Notes: generated from the sequence alone by a model not told the origin. A stretch of DNA of 64,000 nt from Photobacterium profundum SS9 (GCF_000196255.1 NC_006371.1:1011995-1075994); one strand, 5' to 3'; positions 1 through 8,866 are shown, counted from the first letter of the stretch. A program made the numbers and translations.

Positions 1-233
1 TGAACGTTTTTTTTAATTTTCGCTAACTATATGAGTAGGGTGTTACTTTGTCTACAGGTATTTGCTTTGCGAATGAACAATACTCTGTGAGTATGTTTGA
101 TTGATATGCCATCGAATGTAAAGAGGAATAAAAAATGTTGAGCTGGAACAAGTTCTTCGTGTCATTCGAGTGATTCAAAAGGGTAAGAACGTTACTATCT
201 AGAGGTATCTCTTTAAACCATATTAGGATAGTT

Positions 234-1058
234 ATGACGTTCAAAAATGTAATTGGTTTTGGTGTGGCAGGTAACTTTGCAGGTCATCTTGAACAAGCTG
301 GCGAAGCGGCAGATTTTCTTGCCGTGGAAGTAAAAGAAGCGATTCAACCTAAAGCCATTTTTCCTTTTTATGTGCCTTCAGATAAAGCAGGGTTTTTATC
401 AACATACCCGTTATCTCACGATACAATTATTCCACCTAATGATGCCGATAACCTTCAAATTGAACCAGAAGTTGCGTTGTTATGCGATATCGAATATCAA
501 GATAATCGCGTAGTTTCTTTAACACCGCGTAAATTTGCTGCATATAACGATTGCTCTATACGAAAGCCTAATGCAAAAAAAATAAGTGAAAAGAAGAACT
601 GGGGCGAACACACAAAGGGTGTCGCTAGCACAATGTTTGATATTGATTCACTTGCAGAAGGCGGCGTGTTAGATAGTTACCGGATTGCCAGTTTTCATAA
701 GCGCGGTGATCTTGTTTCTCGCTATGGTGAAGACAGCCCAGTAGTGGGTTATAGCTACTTTCATGAAAAGCTATTAACTTGGATTGTTGATCGTATGAAC
801 AATCAGCAAGACGTTGGTCCAACAGAAGATATAGCAATGCATTTGGCTAATGCTGATTATCCAGCTCAAGCGTTAATCAGTATAGGCGCCACCCGTTATA
901 CAGAGTTTGGCGAAACAACGTTTTTGCAATCTGGTGATACGAGTATTGTTGTTGTTTACGATGGTAGCCAATACAGCCAAGACGAAGTTACGGCAATGGC
1001 AGCAACAAATGAATTTTCTGCAGAAGGTATATCTGTATTGGTTCAGCATGTAGCCTAA
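234..1058 (+). CDS. DUF5718-like conserved protein, FAH-like fold suspected
   Basis: A 274-residue cytoplasmic protein with no signal peptide or membrane segment. I recognise it from memory as the DUF5718 type found in Vibrionaceae; its function is not known to me. The middle (about residues 75-130) has an EPEVALL stretch followed by NDCSIRK and a KNWG...TKG segment, which recalls the metal-binding core of fumarylacetoacetate hydrolase-like proteins, but this is only a resemblance. The start ATG follows an AGGAT stretch. A strong rho-independent terminator lies 50 bp past the stop codon, so it looks monocistronic. The family name is fairly likely, the fold is a guess. Confidence 0.6.
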   Translation: MTFKNVIGFGVAGNFAGHLEQAGEAADFLAVEVKEAIQPKAIFPFYVPSDKAGFLSTYPLSHDTIIPPNDADNLQIEPEVALLCDIEYQDNRVVSLTPRKFAAYNDCSIRKPNAKKISEKKNWGEHTKGVASTMFDIDSLAEGGVLDSYRIASFHKRGDLVSRYGEDSPVVGYSYFHEKLLTWIVDRMNNQQDVGPTEDIAMHLANADYPAQALISIGATRYTEFGETTFLQSGDTSIVVVYDGSQYSQDEVTAMAATNEFSAEGISVLVQHVA

Positions 1059-1108
1059 ATGAATTTGTTAATATACTAATATATAGAAGTGTCGATTATT
1101 TGAATATT

Positions 1109-1132
1109 AAGCCTGATTTGTCAGGCTTTTTT
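1109..1132 (+). terminator. Rho-independent terminator after the DUF5718-like gene
   Basis: Perfect 8-bp stem AAGCCTGA/TCAGGCTT with a TTTG loop, followed by a run of T. It sits 50 bp after the upstream stop codon. Its position inside the longest possible reading frame of the next gene argues that the next gene starts downstream of it. Confidence 0.85.
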
Positions 1133-1162
1133 AATGACGTAAAAAGGTTATTTAAATTAAAT

Positions 1163-1750
1163 ATGATCAATTCTGAGCAAGAATATCAAAACAAAACACA
1201 GCAGCTTCTACTTTCAGACACGTTAAGAATGGAATGTTTACGTGCAGTTAAAAGTTTGAATTTACCTGATTGTTTTCTAGGGGCTGGTTTTTTGCGTAAT
1301 GCTATTTGGGATTGTTTGCATAACAAAGGCGAGATAACACCACTAAACGATATTGATGTTGTGTATTTCGATACAGAAGATATTTCATGTAAAACAGAAC
1401 AAGAATTAGCAGCGAAACTTAAAGTGCTCGTTCCATCGATGAACTGGGAAGTGCGAAATCAAGCACGAATGCACGTTAAACATAATGACCAACCTTATCG
1501 TAATACAACGGATGCAATTTCGCGCTGGGTCGAAATACCTACTTGTGTAGGCGTTAGACTTGATGAGGGAGAACAACTCGTTTTTACAGCCCCATTTGGT
1601 TTGACGCACAACTGGGCTCCTAATGTGGGAATTAACCCTAAGAGGCCGATGCCTGATATTTTTTATCGGCGTATAGAAGAAAAAAGTTGGCTGCAGGTAT
1701 GGCCGTTGCTCAATATTATATCAACAGATAAAGCGCATAAAATAGAATAA
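1163..1750 (+). CDS. Nucleotidyltransferase family protein (DUF925-like)
   Basis: Small nucleotidyltransferase-fold protein, 195 residues from the ATG chosen here. The fold signature is visible as GAGFLRNAIWD followed about 20 residues later by NDIDVVYFD, that is the glycine-rich helix start and the DxD-type metal-binding pair. A longer frame opens at a TTG at 1100, but that extension would translate through the terminator hairpin at 1109-1132, so the ATG at 1163, preceded by AAAAAGG, is preferred. I recognise the family (DUF925, nucleotidyltransferase-like, common in gamma-proteobacteria) but not a substrate. The gene is flanked by terminators on both sides and appears to be transcribed alone. 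Confidence 0.7.
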   Translation: MINSEQEYQNKTQQLLLSDTLRMECLRAVKSLNLPDCFLGAGFLRNAIWDCLHNKGEITPLNDIDVVYFDTEDISCKTEQELAAKLKVLVPSMNWEVRNQARMHVKHNDQPYRNTTDAISRWVEIPTCVGVRLDEGEQLVFTAPFGLTHNWAPNVGINPKRPMPDIFYRRIEEKSWLQVWPLLNIISTDKAHKIE

Positions 1751-1770
1751 CTGCCCAGAATGTTTAAGCG

Positions 1771-1809
1771 ATAAAAAAGACGAAACAAAGAGCCTTTGCT
1801 TCGTCTTAA
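1771..1809. terminator. Bidirectional terminator between convergent genes
   Basis: Stem AAGACGAAACAAAG (1777-1790) pairs with CTTTGCTTCGTCTT (1794-1807) with one mismatch. The A-tract before it gives a good U-tract for leftward transcription of the lipid A deacylase gene; the rightward tail is weaker. Confidence 0.75.
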
Positions 1810-1835
1810 TAAATAACGGTTACCTGGGGTTTAAG

Positions 1836-2825
1836 TTATAAACGCCAGAATATCTCGAACGCCCCCATAGAGGTGGATGAGCGAATATCTTCTTCAAAAT
1901 CGGGTGTGCTGGTGGCAAAACTTAAGCTTGTACCCCAGCTAGGTTGGTAATATACAAAGCCTAAAACAGCCGTTGCTTGCAGGTTTTCAACATTGGTATC
2001 AGGCACATGATCAGGACGATCACCGTCGATTGTTATATCATTGAAACGATAACGGCCTTCTATGCCAGTAAATACAAAGTAACCTGATGCGCTAGATGAA
2101 ATAACGCTGACATCAAACAGTTTGCCTGGTGTAAACCCGGTACTACCAAAGTTTGAATCTAAGTTTTTACCCCAGCGAGCAACGGTACCAACAGCTAGCT
2201 CACTCTGAAAATTACCTATATTGGCACGACCAACACTACTTAAATCATAATGCTGCATTAACCATGCGTTATTTCGAGTAAGTAGACGGTGTCCTTGATA
2301 TCCAAGATTGAATACGACTTGGTTTTCGATTTGATTATCCCAACCCATAGGCTCGTCTGAACCAACGATGCTGTGAATAAACTTTTGATTTTCTTCTGCG
2401 AAGGAATTGGGCCCGACAGTGCCCAACATAAAGCTGAATTTATCAACCGCACTTGCTGAATATTGATAAATACCCGTTTCTAGAAATAACAGCCCAGCAT
2501 AAGGGCGTTCATTAGGCGGGGGCTCTGTCGCTTCAATATCTTCCGGTGTCCACATTTGTTGCCCAAGACGCAGATTCCAGCCTTGGGCGCCAGAACTTAA
2601 CGGCAAAAGAGACGCCATTTGTCGTATAGGGGTCGGTGCACTCATCGCGACGTTGTTTGTTGCTGCTGAGTTGTATTCTAAGAAAATGCCGTTGCTGTAA
2701 TTTTGGTCAGTACCGACGATACCGTCATTATCAATCGCAAACGAGAAGCTACCCGAATTGTACGCCATCGAAGTTGGTGAAAAGAGTGTTGAGATAGCAA
2801 CAATACCGAGAGAAAAGTGATTCAT
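1836..2825 (-). CDS. LpxR-family lipid A 3'-O-deacylase (outer-membrane barrel)
   Basis: Outer-membrane beta-barrel enzyme of the LpxR/DUF2219 family, which removes the 3'-acyloxyacyl chain of lipid A. It has an N-terminal signal peptide (cleavage after about residue 21), 329 residues, and ends in an aromatic-rich strand (FEIFWRL), as expected of a barrel. Family positions are visible: Asn33-Asp34, the DQNYSNG turn (40-46), NERPYAG (105-110 region) and a histidine at about 150 before a GW pair. These match the catalytic Asn/Asp/Ser/His layout known for Salmonella LpxR. No neighbour is linked in function; 390 bp of non-coding DNA lie upstream. Confidence 0.85.
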   Translation of the reverse strand: MNHFSLGIVAISTLFSPTSMAYNSGSFSFAIDNDGIVGTDQNYSNGIFLEYNSAATNNVAMSAPTPIRQMASLLPLSSGAQGWNLRLGQQMWTPEDIEATEPPPNERPYAGLLFLETGIYQYSASAVDKFSFMLGTVGPNSFAEENQKFIHSIVGSDEPMGWDNQIENQVVFNLGYQGHRLLTRNNAWLMQHYDLSSVGRANIGNFQSELAVGTVARWGKNLDSNFGSTGFTPGKLFDVSVISSSASGYFVFTGIEGRYRFNDITIDGDRPDHVPDTNVENLQATAVLGFVYYQPSWGTSLSFATSTPDFEEDIRSSTSMGAFEIFWRL

Positions 2826-3215
2826 TTACAATCCTTTGTAGCAGGGAAAACAAAACTAAAAATGGAGTGTTTAGTTTTCATACAAGAATGAGTATGTTAC
2901 TTAATATTATCAACATTTTACTGAACACCCGCTAACAGTAGCTAGCCTTATTAGTAGAGCGGTTAACAAAAATTTGAGGTTGTGCATTATAGTGTGAAAA
3001 ATGTGCAAACACTGAACATTAATTTGTAAGGAAATTTGATTAAATCAATTCTTGCCTAATCATGATCATTCACGCTGCTTTAACGAGAGGGAGAATTGCG
3101 ATCATTGGATGTTAATATCGAAGATTCAAGCTACGATACAAAACCATGATGCGATATGTACAGTACAGAGTAAGCGGGAGGGAATGCGCTTTTCGTATTA
3201 TATTAAGGCGATATT
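2826..3215. other. Intergenic region upstream of the lipid A deacylase gene
   Basis: About 390 bp without a convincing gene. It must hold the leftward promoter of the LpxR-type gene and the 3' end of the toxin gene transcript. I see AT-rich stretches but no clear operator, small ORF with a good ribosome site, or terminator. Confidence 0.5.
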
Positions 3216-3713
3216 TTAAAGACCAATGCTCGCTCTTACATCTGCAATCGTGATAAACAATTTGTTTTCAGCATCTTGAAATGCGGTGAAGCCATATTTT
3301 TCGTAGAAGTATTCTGCACCATCTTTAGCATCAACGATAACAACAGGAAATGCGACAGTTTTGCTCGCCATCAGTAATTTTCGAAGTGCATCAATCAGCA
3401 ACCATTCGCCATAGCCATTACCTTTGTATCGTTGATCAACGGCAAGCCTTGCGATTAAGCCGCCAGAGCTAGCATTATGATGCTTCTTTTGTAGTTTCGC
3501 AGGTAGTGATGCTAAATCAATCGGTGCCATAGCCAGCGTGTAATAGCCGATAACATGTTCAGTACAGTTTATATCTTCAAGCACAAATGTACGGGTATTA
3601 TCTTTCTTTGCTTGTTGACTCGCCATGATTTTAAAATAATTGTTTAGCGCATCAATCCCACAATCAAAGCGATGACGGTCGTGTTTAGCTTTGTCTAATT
3701 GTACCATCTTCAT
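3216..3713 (-). CDS. GNAT-family toxin of a TacAT-type toxin-antitoxin pair
   Basis: 165-residue GCN5-type N-acetyltransferase. In TacT/AtaT-type systems such proteins acetylate the amino group of charged tRNAs and stop translation. The acetyl-CoA-binding motif is seen as ARLAVDQRYKGNGYGEWLL (about 88-106), followed by a YEKYGF segment typical of these toxins. Its ATG overlaps the stop codon of the DUF1778 antitoxin gene (TAATG), so the two are translationally coupled in the usual antitoxin-first order. Toxin activity is inferred from family and arrangement. Confidence 0.88.
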   Translation of the reverse strand: MKMVQLDKAKHDRHRFDCGIDALNNYFKIMASQQAKKDNTRTFVLEDINCTEHVIGYYTLAMAPIDLASLPAKLQKKHHNASSGGLIARLAVDQRYKGNGYGEWLLIDALRKLLMASKTVAFPVVIVDAKDGAEYFYEKYGFTAFQDAENKLFITIADVRASIGL

Positions 3714-3985
3714 TATTGCGCTTTGTCCTTGTAACGAGCTGCAGCATGCTGCAAACGAGCATTAGGTTTTGCTGGTTCATCAAGAGCATCCATAAGCATC
3801 ATAGCGTCGCGTTGGCTTAGTTTAAGTGCTCGTTCTCGCTCCATTATTTGCTTAGCTTTTTCAACAGCAGCGCTAAGAACAAACGAGTTAATGCTAGACA
3901 TACCAGCGATAGCTGCTGCTTGTGATAGTAATTCTTGAGTATCAATGTCTACACGGGCAGTGATACGGGGTAATGCTGTAGCCAT
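3713..3985 (-). CDS. DUF1778 (TacA-type) antitoxin
   Basis: 90-residue ribbon-helix-helix antitoxin of the DUF1778 family. The N-terminal ITARVDIDTQELLSQAA segment is the DNA-binding ribbon and first helix; the C-terminal helical tail would wrap and inhibit the acetyltransferase. A longer frame runs upstream to 4090, but the ATG at 3985 is preceded by a clear GGAGG five bases away and by the expected operator region, so the short form is chosen. The stop codon overlaps the toxin start by one base. Autoregulation of the pair is known for the family and is supported here by repeats at 4001-4080. Confidence 0.88.
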   Translation of the reverse strand: MATALPRITARVDIDTQELLSQAAAIAGMSSINSFVLSAAVEKAKQIMERERALKLSQRDAMMLMDALDEPAKPNARLQHAAARYKDKAQ

Positions 3986-4000
3986 ATAAACCTCCATAAG

Positions 4001-4080
4001 TGTCAAAGTGGCACATACTGAGTATGACATTGTTGTTTGATGCTGGCAATTTTGTGTCACTTTGGCACATTGCCACTTTA
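4001..4080. promoter_or_regulatory. Probable operator region of the toxin-antitoxin operon
   Basis: Upstream of the antitoxin gene lie paired repeats: AAAGTGGCA (4005-4013) and its inverse TGCCACTTT (4071-4079), near-direct repeats GTCAAAGTGGCACAT (4002-4016) and GTCACTTTGGCACAT (4056-4070), and a CATAC-TGA-GTATG palindrome (4014-4026). Such repeats are typical binding sites for ribbon-helix-helix antitoxins. Binding is inferred. Confidence 0.55.
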
Positions 4081-4184
4081 AAATGAGCATTCAAACTAAC
4101 ACACACTATCATTGTGATAGCAAAAGAAAAAAGATAGGGTTAATCCCCGTAGTTTAAAGAGTTTGTGCTCAATATTTAAAGCTC

Positions 4185-4192
4185 AAGTTTTT
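4185..4192. repeat. Target-site duplication, left side of IS66 copy 1
   Basis: AAGTTTTT, repeated exactly at 5958-5965 on the other side of the element. Eight base pairs is the duplication length known for IS66 elements. Confidence 0.9.
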
Positions 4193-5957
4193 GTAACTTC
4201 TCAATAAGTCGGGGCATAAGCGAAGAGTGATCCTGATAGTGTTTTTAAAATTAATGTTAGGATCTCTAAGATCGGCTTGATTGATCCTTTCAAACCTTCA
4301 AAATAGTAGCCTCTAACCACGTAGAGCCTTTTGTCTCAATGAAAATTAATCTCCCAGACATTCCAGAGTCAGAGCAAACCCCTTTGGTAAAAGGCTTAAT
4401 TGGGATCATTGAGCAGCTTTCCGATACGGTTGAGCGCCAACAAGAAGAAATCACCCTCCTTAAAGACGAGATCAACGTACTAAAAGGGCAGAAAAAACGG
4501 CCCAAGTTCAAGCCGAGTAAACTCGACACAAATACCGATGAAAAGTCAGACCAAGGCTCGACTGATAACAAACGGTCCGGCTCTACCAAGCGTAGCAAAA
4601 ATCAAACGCTGACCATTCATCAGGATAACATTGTCCAGCCAGAACAACCTTTACCTATCGGGGCACGATTCAAGGGCTACCGAGATTTTGTCGTCCAAGA
4701 GCTAGAGATACAGTCGTGCAATGTACGTTATCGCTTAGCTTGCTATCTATTACCTGATGGTTCGACGGTTACCGCTACCTTGCCTAATGGACTAGCAGGC
4801 CAACACTTTGGCACTCGACTAAGAAGCTACATCCTCTATCAGTATCATCAATGTCAGGTCACTCAGCCTCTGTTGTTGGAACAACTTAGAGAATGGGGTA
4901 TCGATATTTCCAGTGGCCAATTAAATCGCTTATTGACCGAAAATCATGATGATTTGCATGAAGAAAAAGCCGAACTTCTGGCTGCAGGCCTGCAAAGCAC
5001 TGGCTATATCACAACAGATGACACCGGAGCTAGGCATCAGGGCAAGAACGGTTTTGTCACCCACATAGGCAATGAGTGGTTTGCTTGGTTTCAAAGTTCA
5101 GACCGAAAAAATCGGATCAACTTCCTGTCACTCCTTCGGGCTGGAAACAAGGGTTATCAGGTGAACACCTGCGCACTAAACTATATGGCGACAAATAAAC
5201 TCCCTGCTCCCCAGTTAGCATTGTTAGCAAACACACCAGTGACCAACTTTGGATGTGAGGAGGAATGGTCTGCTCATCTAGTTCAGCTGGGTATTGTCGT
5301 AAAAAGGCATATTCAAATAGCGACTGAAGGTGCCCTATTGGGTTGCGCGTCAGAGAATGAAGCTTTGGGTAAACTCGCTGTGATCAGTGATGGTGCTGGA
5401 CAGTTTAAGGTTCTACAACATGGTTTGTGCTGGGTACATGCGGAGCGGTTGGTCCACAAGCTTATTCCGTTGAATGAGGGACATCGAGAAGACATCGCAC
5501 AAGTACGTGATGAGATTTGGTCGTTCTACAAGGAGCTGAAAGAATACAAAAAACAGCCTTGCGACACGAAGAAATCAGCCCTGTCGAAGGAGTTCGATCG
5601 GCTATTTACTCAGAAAACCCGCTATGAGCTCCTTAATCAGCAACTAAAGCGGTTAAACAAATTAAAATCAAGCTTATTGCTGGTATTGGAACGACCAGAA
5701 ATTCCAATCCATACAAATGGAAGCGAAAATGATCTAAGGGAGCAGGTCAAGCGGCGCAAAGTCAGTGGAGGTACTCGTAGTGATCTTGGCCGACAATGCC
5801 GAGATACCTTTTCCAGCCTGAAAAAAACGTGCCGAAAATTAGGGGTTTCCTTCTGGAAATATCTCAACGACCGAATTTCTCAAAGTAATGTAATCCCATC
5901 TTTAGGCTCTCTGGTGCTCCAGAAAGCCCACCCTGCCTCGGCTTATTGAGAAGTTAC
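4193..5957 (+). mobile_element. IS66-family insertion sequence, copy 1 (single-ORF type)
   Basis: Complete 1,765-bp element. Ends are inverted repeats that start GTAACTTCTCAATAAG and match over 19 bp with one mismatch. An 8-bp AAGTTTTT duplication flanks it, so it arrived by transposition. It carries only the large transposase, as in the ISBst12-like branch of IS66, with no tnpA/tnpB. It lies between the toxin-antitoxin operon and sseA, ending 66 bp before the sseA start. It differs from copy 2 (10766-12530) at just two bases, 5259 and 5580. Confidence 0.95.
4339..5949 (+). CDS. IS66-family transposase (TnpC type)
   Basis: 536-residue transposase. Domains in order: an N-terminal coiled coil (about 20-55, IIEQLSDTVERQQEEITLLKDE), a basic linker, a zinc-finger-like or DNA-binding part, the IS66 core with TDDTGARHQGK (first catalytic Asp), VISDGAGQF and WVHAERLVHKL (second catalytic region), and a C-terminal HTNGSENDLREQVKRRKVSGGTRS segment that carries the catalytic glutamate. 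The reading frame is intact, so the element may be active. The protein is identical to that of copy 2. Confidence 0.93.
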   Translation: MKINLPDIPESEQTPLVKGLIGIIEQLSDTVERQQEEITLLKDEINVLKGQKKRPKFKPSKLDTNTDEKSDQGSTDNKRSGSTKRSKNQTLTIHQDNIVQPEQPLPIGARFKGYRDFVVQELEIQSCNVRYRLACYLLPDGSTVTATLPNGLAGQHFGTRLRSYILYQYHQCQVTQPLLLEQLREWGIDISSGQLNRLLTENHDDLHEEKAELLAAGLQSTGYITTDDTGARHQGKNGFVTHIGNEWFAWFQSSDRKNRINFLSLLRAGNKGYQVNTCALNYMATNKLPAPQLALLANTPVTNFGCEEEWSAHLVQLGIVVKRHIQIATEGALLGCASENEALGKLAVISDGAGQFKVLQHGLCWVHAERLVHKLIPLNEGHREDIAQVRDEIWSFYKELKEYKKQPCDTKKSALSKEFDRLFTQKTRYELLNQQLKRLNKLKSSLLLVLERPEIPIHTNGSENDLREQVKRRKVSGGTRSDLGRQCRDTFSSLKKTCRKLGVSFWKYLNDRISQSNVIPSLGSLVLQKAHPASAY

Positions 5958-6022
5958 AAGTTTTTCTCTTAACTTGTCGGTTTGTAAGTTTTTTTTTCAG
6001 CGTTATTTATAAGGAATATTGA

Positions 6023-6868
6023 ATGCCATTAGTACCTTCATCGTTAGTAACAACGGACTGGTTAGCTGAACATTTAACCGATGATAATCTTGTAATATTG
6101 GATGCAAGTTGGTTTATGCCTAGTTCCACACGAAAGCCACAACAAGAGTGGAGTGAAAAGCGTATTCCGAGTGCTCGATATTTTGATTTTGATAAAAAAA
6201 TTGCTGAGCCTAGTACACAGTTTCCACATATGCTGCCATCGCCAGAGTTGTTTGAAAAAGCAGTGTCAGAGTTAGGCATTAACAACGATGATGCTGTTGT
6301 TGTATATGATACCCACGGATTATTCTCTGCACCTCGGGTGTGGTGGATGTTTAAAGCGATGGGGCACAAAAATATTGCGGTTCTCGATGGTGGGTTTCCA
6401 GCATGGTTAGCAGGAAATAACCCAATAGAAAAGGGCGAGTTAGCCGCGGCAGAAATAACGGTCTATAAAGCGGCTTTTGAACCTGAATGGGTTATTGATG
6501 CTGATACATTAGAAAGCTTACTTGATGACCACTCTGTTGCTGTACTTGATGCCCGTGGTGCTGCTCGGTTTTTTGGTACAGAGCCAGAACCAAGACAAGG
6601 AGTAAGAGGCGGCCACATGCCTAACGCGAAAAGTCTTCCATTTTCCCAATTAATAAAAGATGGCTTTTTTATTGATAAAGAGCTGCTGGTTAATCGTTTT
6701 AATGCCGTTTCTGATATTGAACAGCGATTAATATTCAGCTGTGGTTCGGGTGTGACAGCATGTGTGTTGGCTCTGGGGGCTGAACTTGCTGGACGTAAAA
6801 TGCTGACAGTCTATGATGGTTCGTGGACTGAGTGGGGTTCTACGTATAAATACCCAGTGGTGAAATAA
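6023..6868 (+). CDS. sseA: 3-mercaptopyruvate sulfurtransferase SseA
   Basis: Two-rhodanese-domain sulfurtransferase of 281 residues, which transfers sulfur from 3-mercaptopyruvate to a thiophilic acceptor in the cytoplasm. The N-terminal inactive rhodanese domain covers about 5-135 (DASWFMP, PGARYFD-like IPSARYFDFD, LDGGFPAW) and the C-terminal active domain about 160-280 (LDARGAARF, GHMPNAKSLPF). The active loop is CGSGVTA with Cys240; the CG[ST]GVT form marks mercaptopyruvate enzymes rather than thiosulfate rhodaneses. AAGGA precedes the ATG. The IS66 copy ends only 66 bp upstream, so its native promoter may have been displaced or replaced. Confidence 0.93.
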   Translation: MPLVPSSLVTTDWLAEHLTDDNLVILDASWFMPSSTRKPQQEWSEKRIPSARYFDFDKKIAEPSTQFPHMLPSPELFEKAVSELGINNDDAVVVYDTHGLFSAPRVWWMFKAMGHKNIAVLDGGFPAWLAGNNPIEKGELAAAEITVYKAAFEPEWVIDADTLESLLDDHSVAVLDARGAARFFGTEPEPRQGVRGGHMPNAKSLPFSQLIKDGFFIDKELLVNRFNAVSDIEQRLIFSCGSGVTACVLALGAELAGRKMLTVYDGSWTEWGSTYKYPVVK

Positions 6869-6885
6869 GCCTCAATATTGAAGTG

Positions 6886-6932
6886 AAAAAGCTAACCAAT
6901 GTAGATGGTTAATGCAGTTTGGTTAGCTTTTT
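6886..6932 (+). terminator. Terminator after sseA
   Basis: AAAAAGCTAACCAA (6886-6899) pairs perfectly with TTGGTTAGCTTTTT (6919-6932); loop of 19 bases; T-run within the distal arm. Confidence 0.75.
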
Positions 6933-6961
6933 AAATGAGAACAGTGAGTTGCTTCAATTGT

Positions 6962-7227
6962 TATACCCAAGTTACCTCAAGATGCTCGTTTCAGCGAGAA
7001 TTTGTTGGGCTCTAGGCAAGGCACTTATTTATAGACCTAGTCGCTCTACGTTGAAAATAAGTAACACCGCATAGAGCCCAACAAAACTCGCCCTTTGGGA
7101 GTGATTCAGCGTATCTACTTCTGTGTCAAATGTGTTTGAAAGGGAATACCATTCCTGCACACATTTTCCTTGAATTAAACACGCTGAGATCACTCTGAAT
7201 CCTGCATCTTGAGGTAGCTTGGGTATA
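6962..7227. mobile_element. 266-bp MITE, copy 1
   Basis: Non-coding repeat bounded by TATACCCAAGTTACCTCAAG at the left and its inverse CTTGAGGTAGCTTGGGTATA at the right. Inside, TTGTTGGGCTCTA pairs with a later TAGAGCCCAACAA, so half of it can fold on itself. It has no gene. Three more copies are in the window: one of the same 266-bp length (14157-14422, inverted) and two truncated ones (25986-26211, 45273-45412). The insertion in ravA shows that it duplicates TA. It lies just downstream of the pstS-like gene and may act as that gene's 3' end. Confidence 0.88.
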
Positions 7228-7231
7228 TTGA

Positions 7232-8059
7232 TTAACTTTTATGGTTCGTAATGTATCCACGTTCACCGATAATATTCTGCCCTTCATTAGAAATAACGTA
7301 GTTTAAAAACGCTTGTGCATTTTTTGATACGTTCTTCTCTTTATATAACATTAAAAAAGGGCGAGAGATTAAATACTCTCCTGATTCGAGGTTATCAATG
7401 GTTGGCTTAACGCCTTCAAAAGACAACGGCTTAATAGAGTCATCCACAGAACCTAAAGACATATAGCCAAGTGCATGTACATTACGAGAGACTAAACTTT
7501 TCACCATGCCATTAGTGTTAACTACTAAGAGTTGTGGGTTTATATCAGATACCCTTTGACCTTCAATGTTTTGGGTTAAGCCCATAAAGTCTTCAAAAGA
7601 AAAGCGTGAGCCAGAAGCATTTTCACGGCTAACAACAGCCATTTTTAGATTTGGACCACCGACTTCCTGCCAGTTTTTAATTTCCCCATGGTAAATCTTT
7701 GATACTTGCTCTTTTGTGAGGTTGTTAACAGGGTTGTTTTGATTGACGACCAAAGCAATGCCATCATGTGCAATTGTTACCATTTTCACATCAGGGTTTA
7801 TCTCATCTTCACTCAGACGGCGAGAGCTCATACCTATTTCTGTGGCATCTTGTTTTACTGCAGAAATGCCAGCAGAAGAACCTATGCCTTGAACAGCAAT
7901 AAAAGTATCTATATGAGAGGTTGAATAAGCTTCTGCTAAGATTTCCATCACATGGCTTACTGATGTTGATCCAGTAATTGTGACAGTATCTGTTTTGGCT
8001 TGTGCACTAAACGCCACGCTTGCACACAATGCCACAAGGGTAGTTGCCCTAAAAAACAT
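7232..8059 (-). CDS. PstS-like phosphate-binding protein
   Basis: Periplasmic substrate-binding protein of the phosphate (PstS-like) type, 275 residues. Signal peptide: FFRATTLVALCASVAFSAQA. The binding-site segments are recognisable: TITGSTSVSHVM (phosphate loop), GSSAGISAV, the EIGMSSRRL stretch and SRENASGSRFSFEDF. The ATG at 8059 has GGAG eight bases upstream and gives a normal signal peptide; a longer frame starting at 8089 lacks this. No pstCAB genes follow, so it is an orphan binding protein that would need a transporter elsewhere, or may sense or scavenge phosphate. A likely Pho box precedes it. Confidence 0.85.
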   Translation of the reverse strand: MFFRATTLVALCASVAFSAQAKTDTVTITGSTSVSHVMEILAEAYSTSHIDTFIAVQGIGSSAGISAVKQDATEIGMSSRRLSEDEINPDVKMVTIAHDGIALVVNQNNPVNNLTKEQVSKIYHGEIKNWQEVGGPNLKMAVVSRENASGSRFSFEDFMGLTQNIEGQRVSDINPQLLVVNTNGMVKSLVSRNVHALGYMSLGSVDDSIKPLSFEGVKPTIDNLESGEYLISRPFLMLYKEKNVSKNAQAFLNYVISNEGQNIIGERGYITNHKS

Positions 8060-8097
8060 TGACTTTCTCCGTAATAAGTTAGATTTCACACCATCTT

Positions 8098-8126
8098 ATT
8101 ACGGATGTATGACAGTTCTGTGAAAA
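8098..8126 (-). promoter_or_regulatory. Putative PhoB box upstream of the pstS-like gene
   Basis: Read on the minus strand: TTTTCAC-AGAA-CTGTCAT-ACAT-CCGTAAT, three 7-bp units spaced by 4 bp, the middle one a perfect match to the Pho-box half-site CTGTCAT. It lies about 40-65 bp before the start codon, where a PhoB-dependent promoter is expected. Confidence 0.5.
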
Positions 8127-8866
8127 ATGCATAACTCAATGAAGATGTTTGTGGCTTCCCGTGTAATAAGTTTAGTTATTGAGCAAACATTAAGCCTTTT
8201 CTTTATTCTTATTATTTTTGTCTGTGTACATTGCTTTATCTGCTTGCGTAAGAATAGAGTCAGGATCAGAGAGGTTTCCTGGATAGTAGGGTGCAATGCC
8301 AATACTGATGCCAATGCTATATTCATCACGTATGTTTTTTGTTATATCGTAAAGTTCGCTAATCCATTCCTCACACATTTGCTGATCATCGCTAGGCAGT
8401 AAAACAATGAATTCATCCCCGCCAATTCGATAACTTCGGCTACCAAGAGGTGCTGTTTTTAATAAACTGTTCGCTGTAATAACAAGTAACTCATCCCCTC
8501 GACTATGACCTAATCGATCATTAACTTGTTTGAAATTATCGATGTCGATGTAAGCAAGCATGCCTCGCTGGTGGTTAATCGCCATTTCATCAAAACGACG
8601 GAATAACGAACGACGATTTAATAACCCGGTTAATTCATCTTGTAATGCCTGGCGGCTGAGTACACCTTCTAAAGTCCGTGCTGTGGTTACCTGTGTATTT
8701 AGGCTGTCTATTAATGAACGACGTTGATGAAGTATTTTAATAAAACAAAAACACATAAGAAAAACACCAATATGCATGAAAACATCATCTGCATTATTGA
8801 GCAGTTTATGGTTACCCAGTTCCGGAATCTCATCTAATAGATCTGCAAAAACACCAAGGCTATAAG

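Noticed and set aside
23..244. Minus-strand frame of 73 codons at the left edge
   Set aside because: No ribosome site, odd composition and no recognisable family; treated as non-coding DNA before the first gene.
1100..1162. TTG-started extension of the nucleotidyltransferase gene
   Set aside because: It would translate through a perfect terminator hairpin; the ATG at 1163 is better.
4290..4598. Antisense frame inside IS66 (also at 10863-11171)
   Set aside because: Shadow of the transposase gene on the other strand, duplicated only because the IS is.
6962..7227. ERIC or VCR/attC identity for the MITE
   Set aside because: The ends and core do not match the ERIC or attC consensus that I know.
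7706..8402. Plus-strand frames over the pstS-like and cyclase genes
   Set aside because: They are antisense to clear protein motifs and lack start signals.
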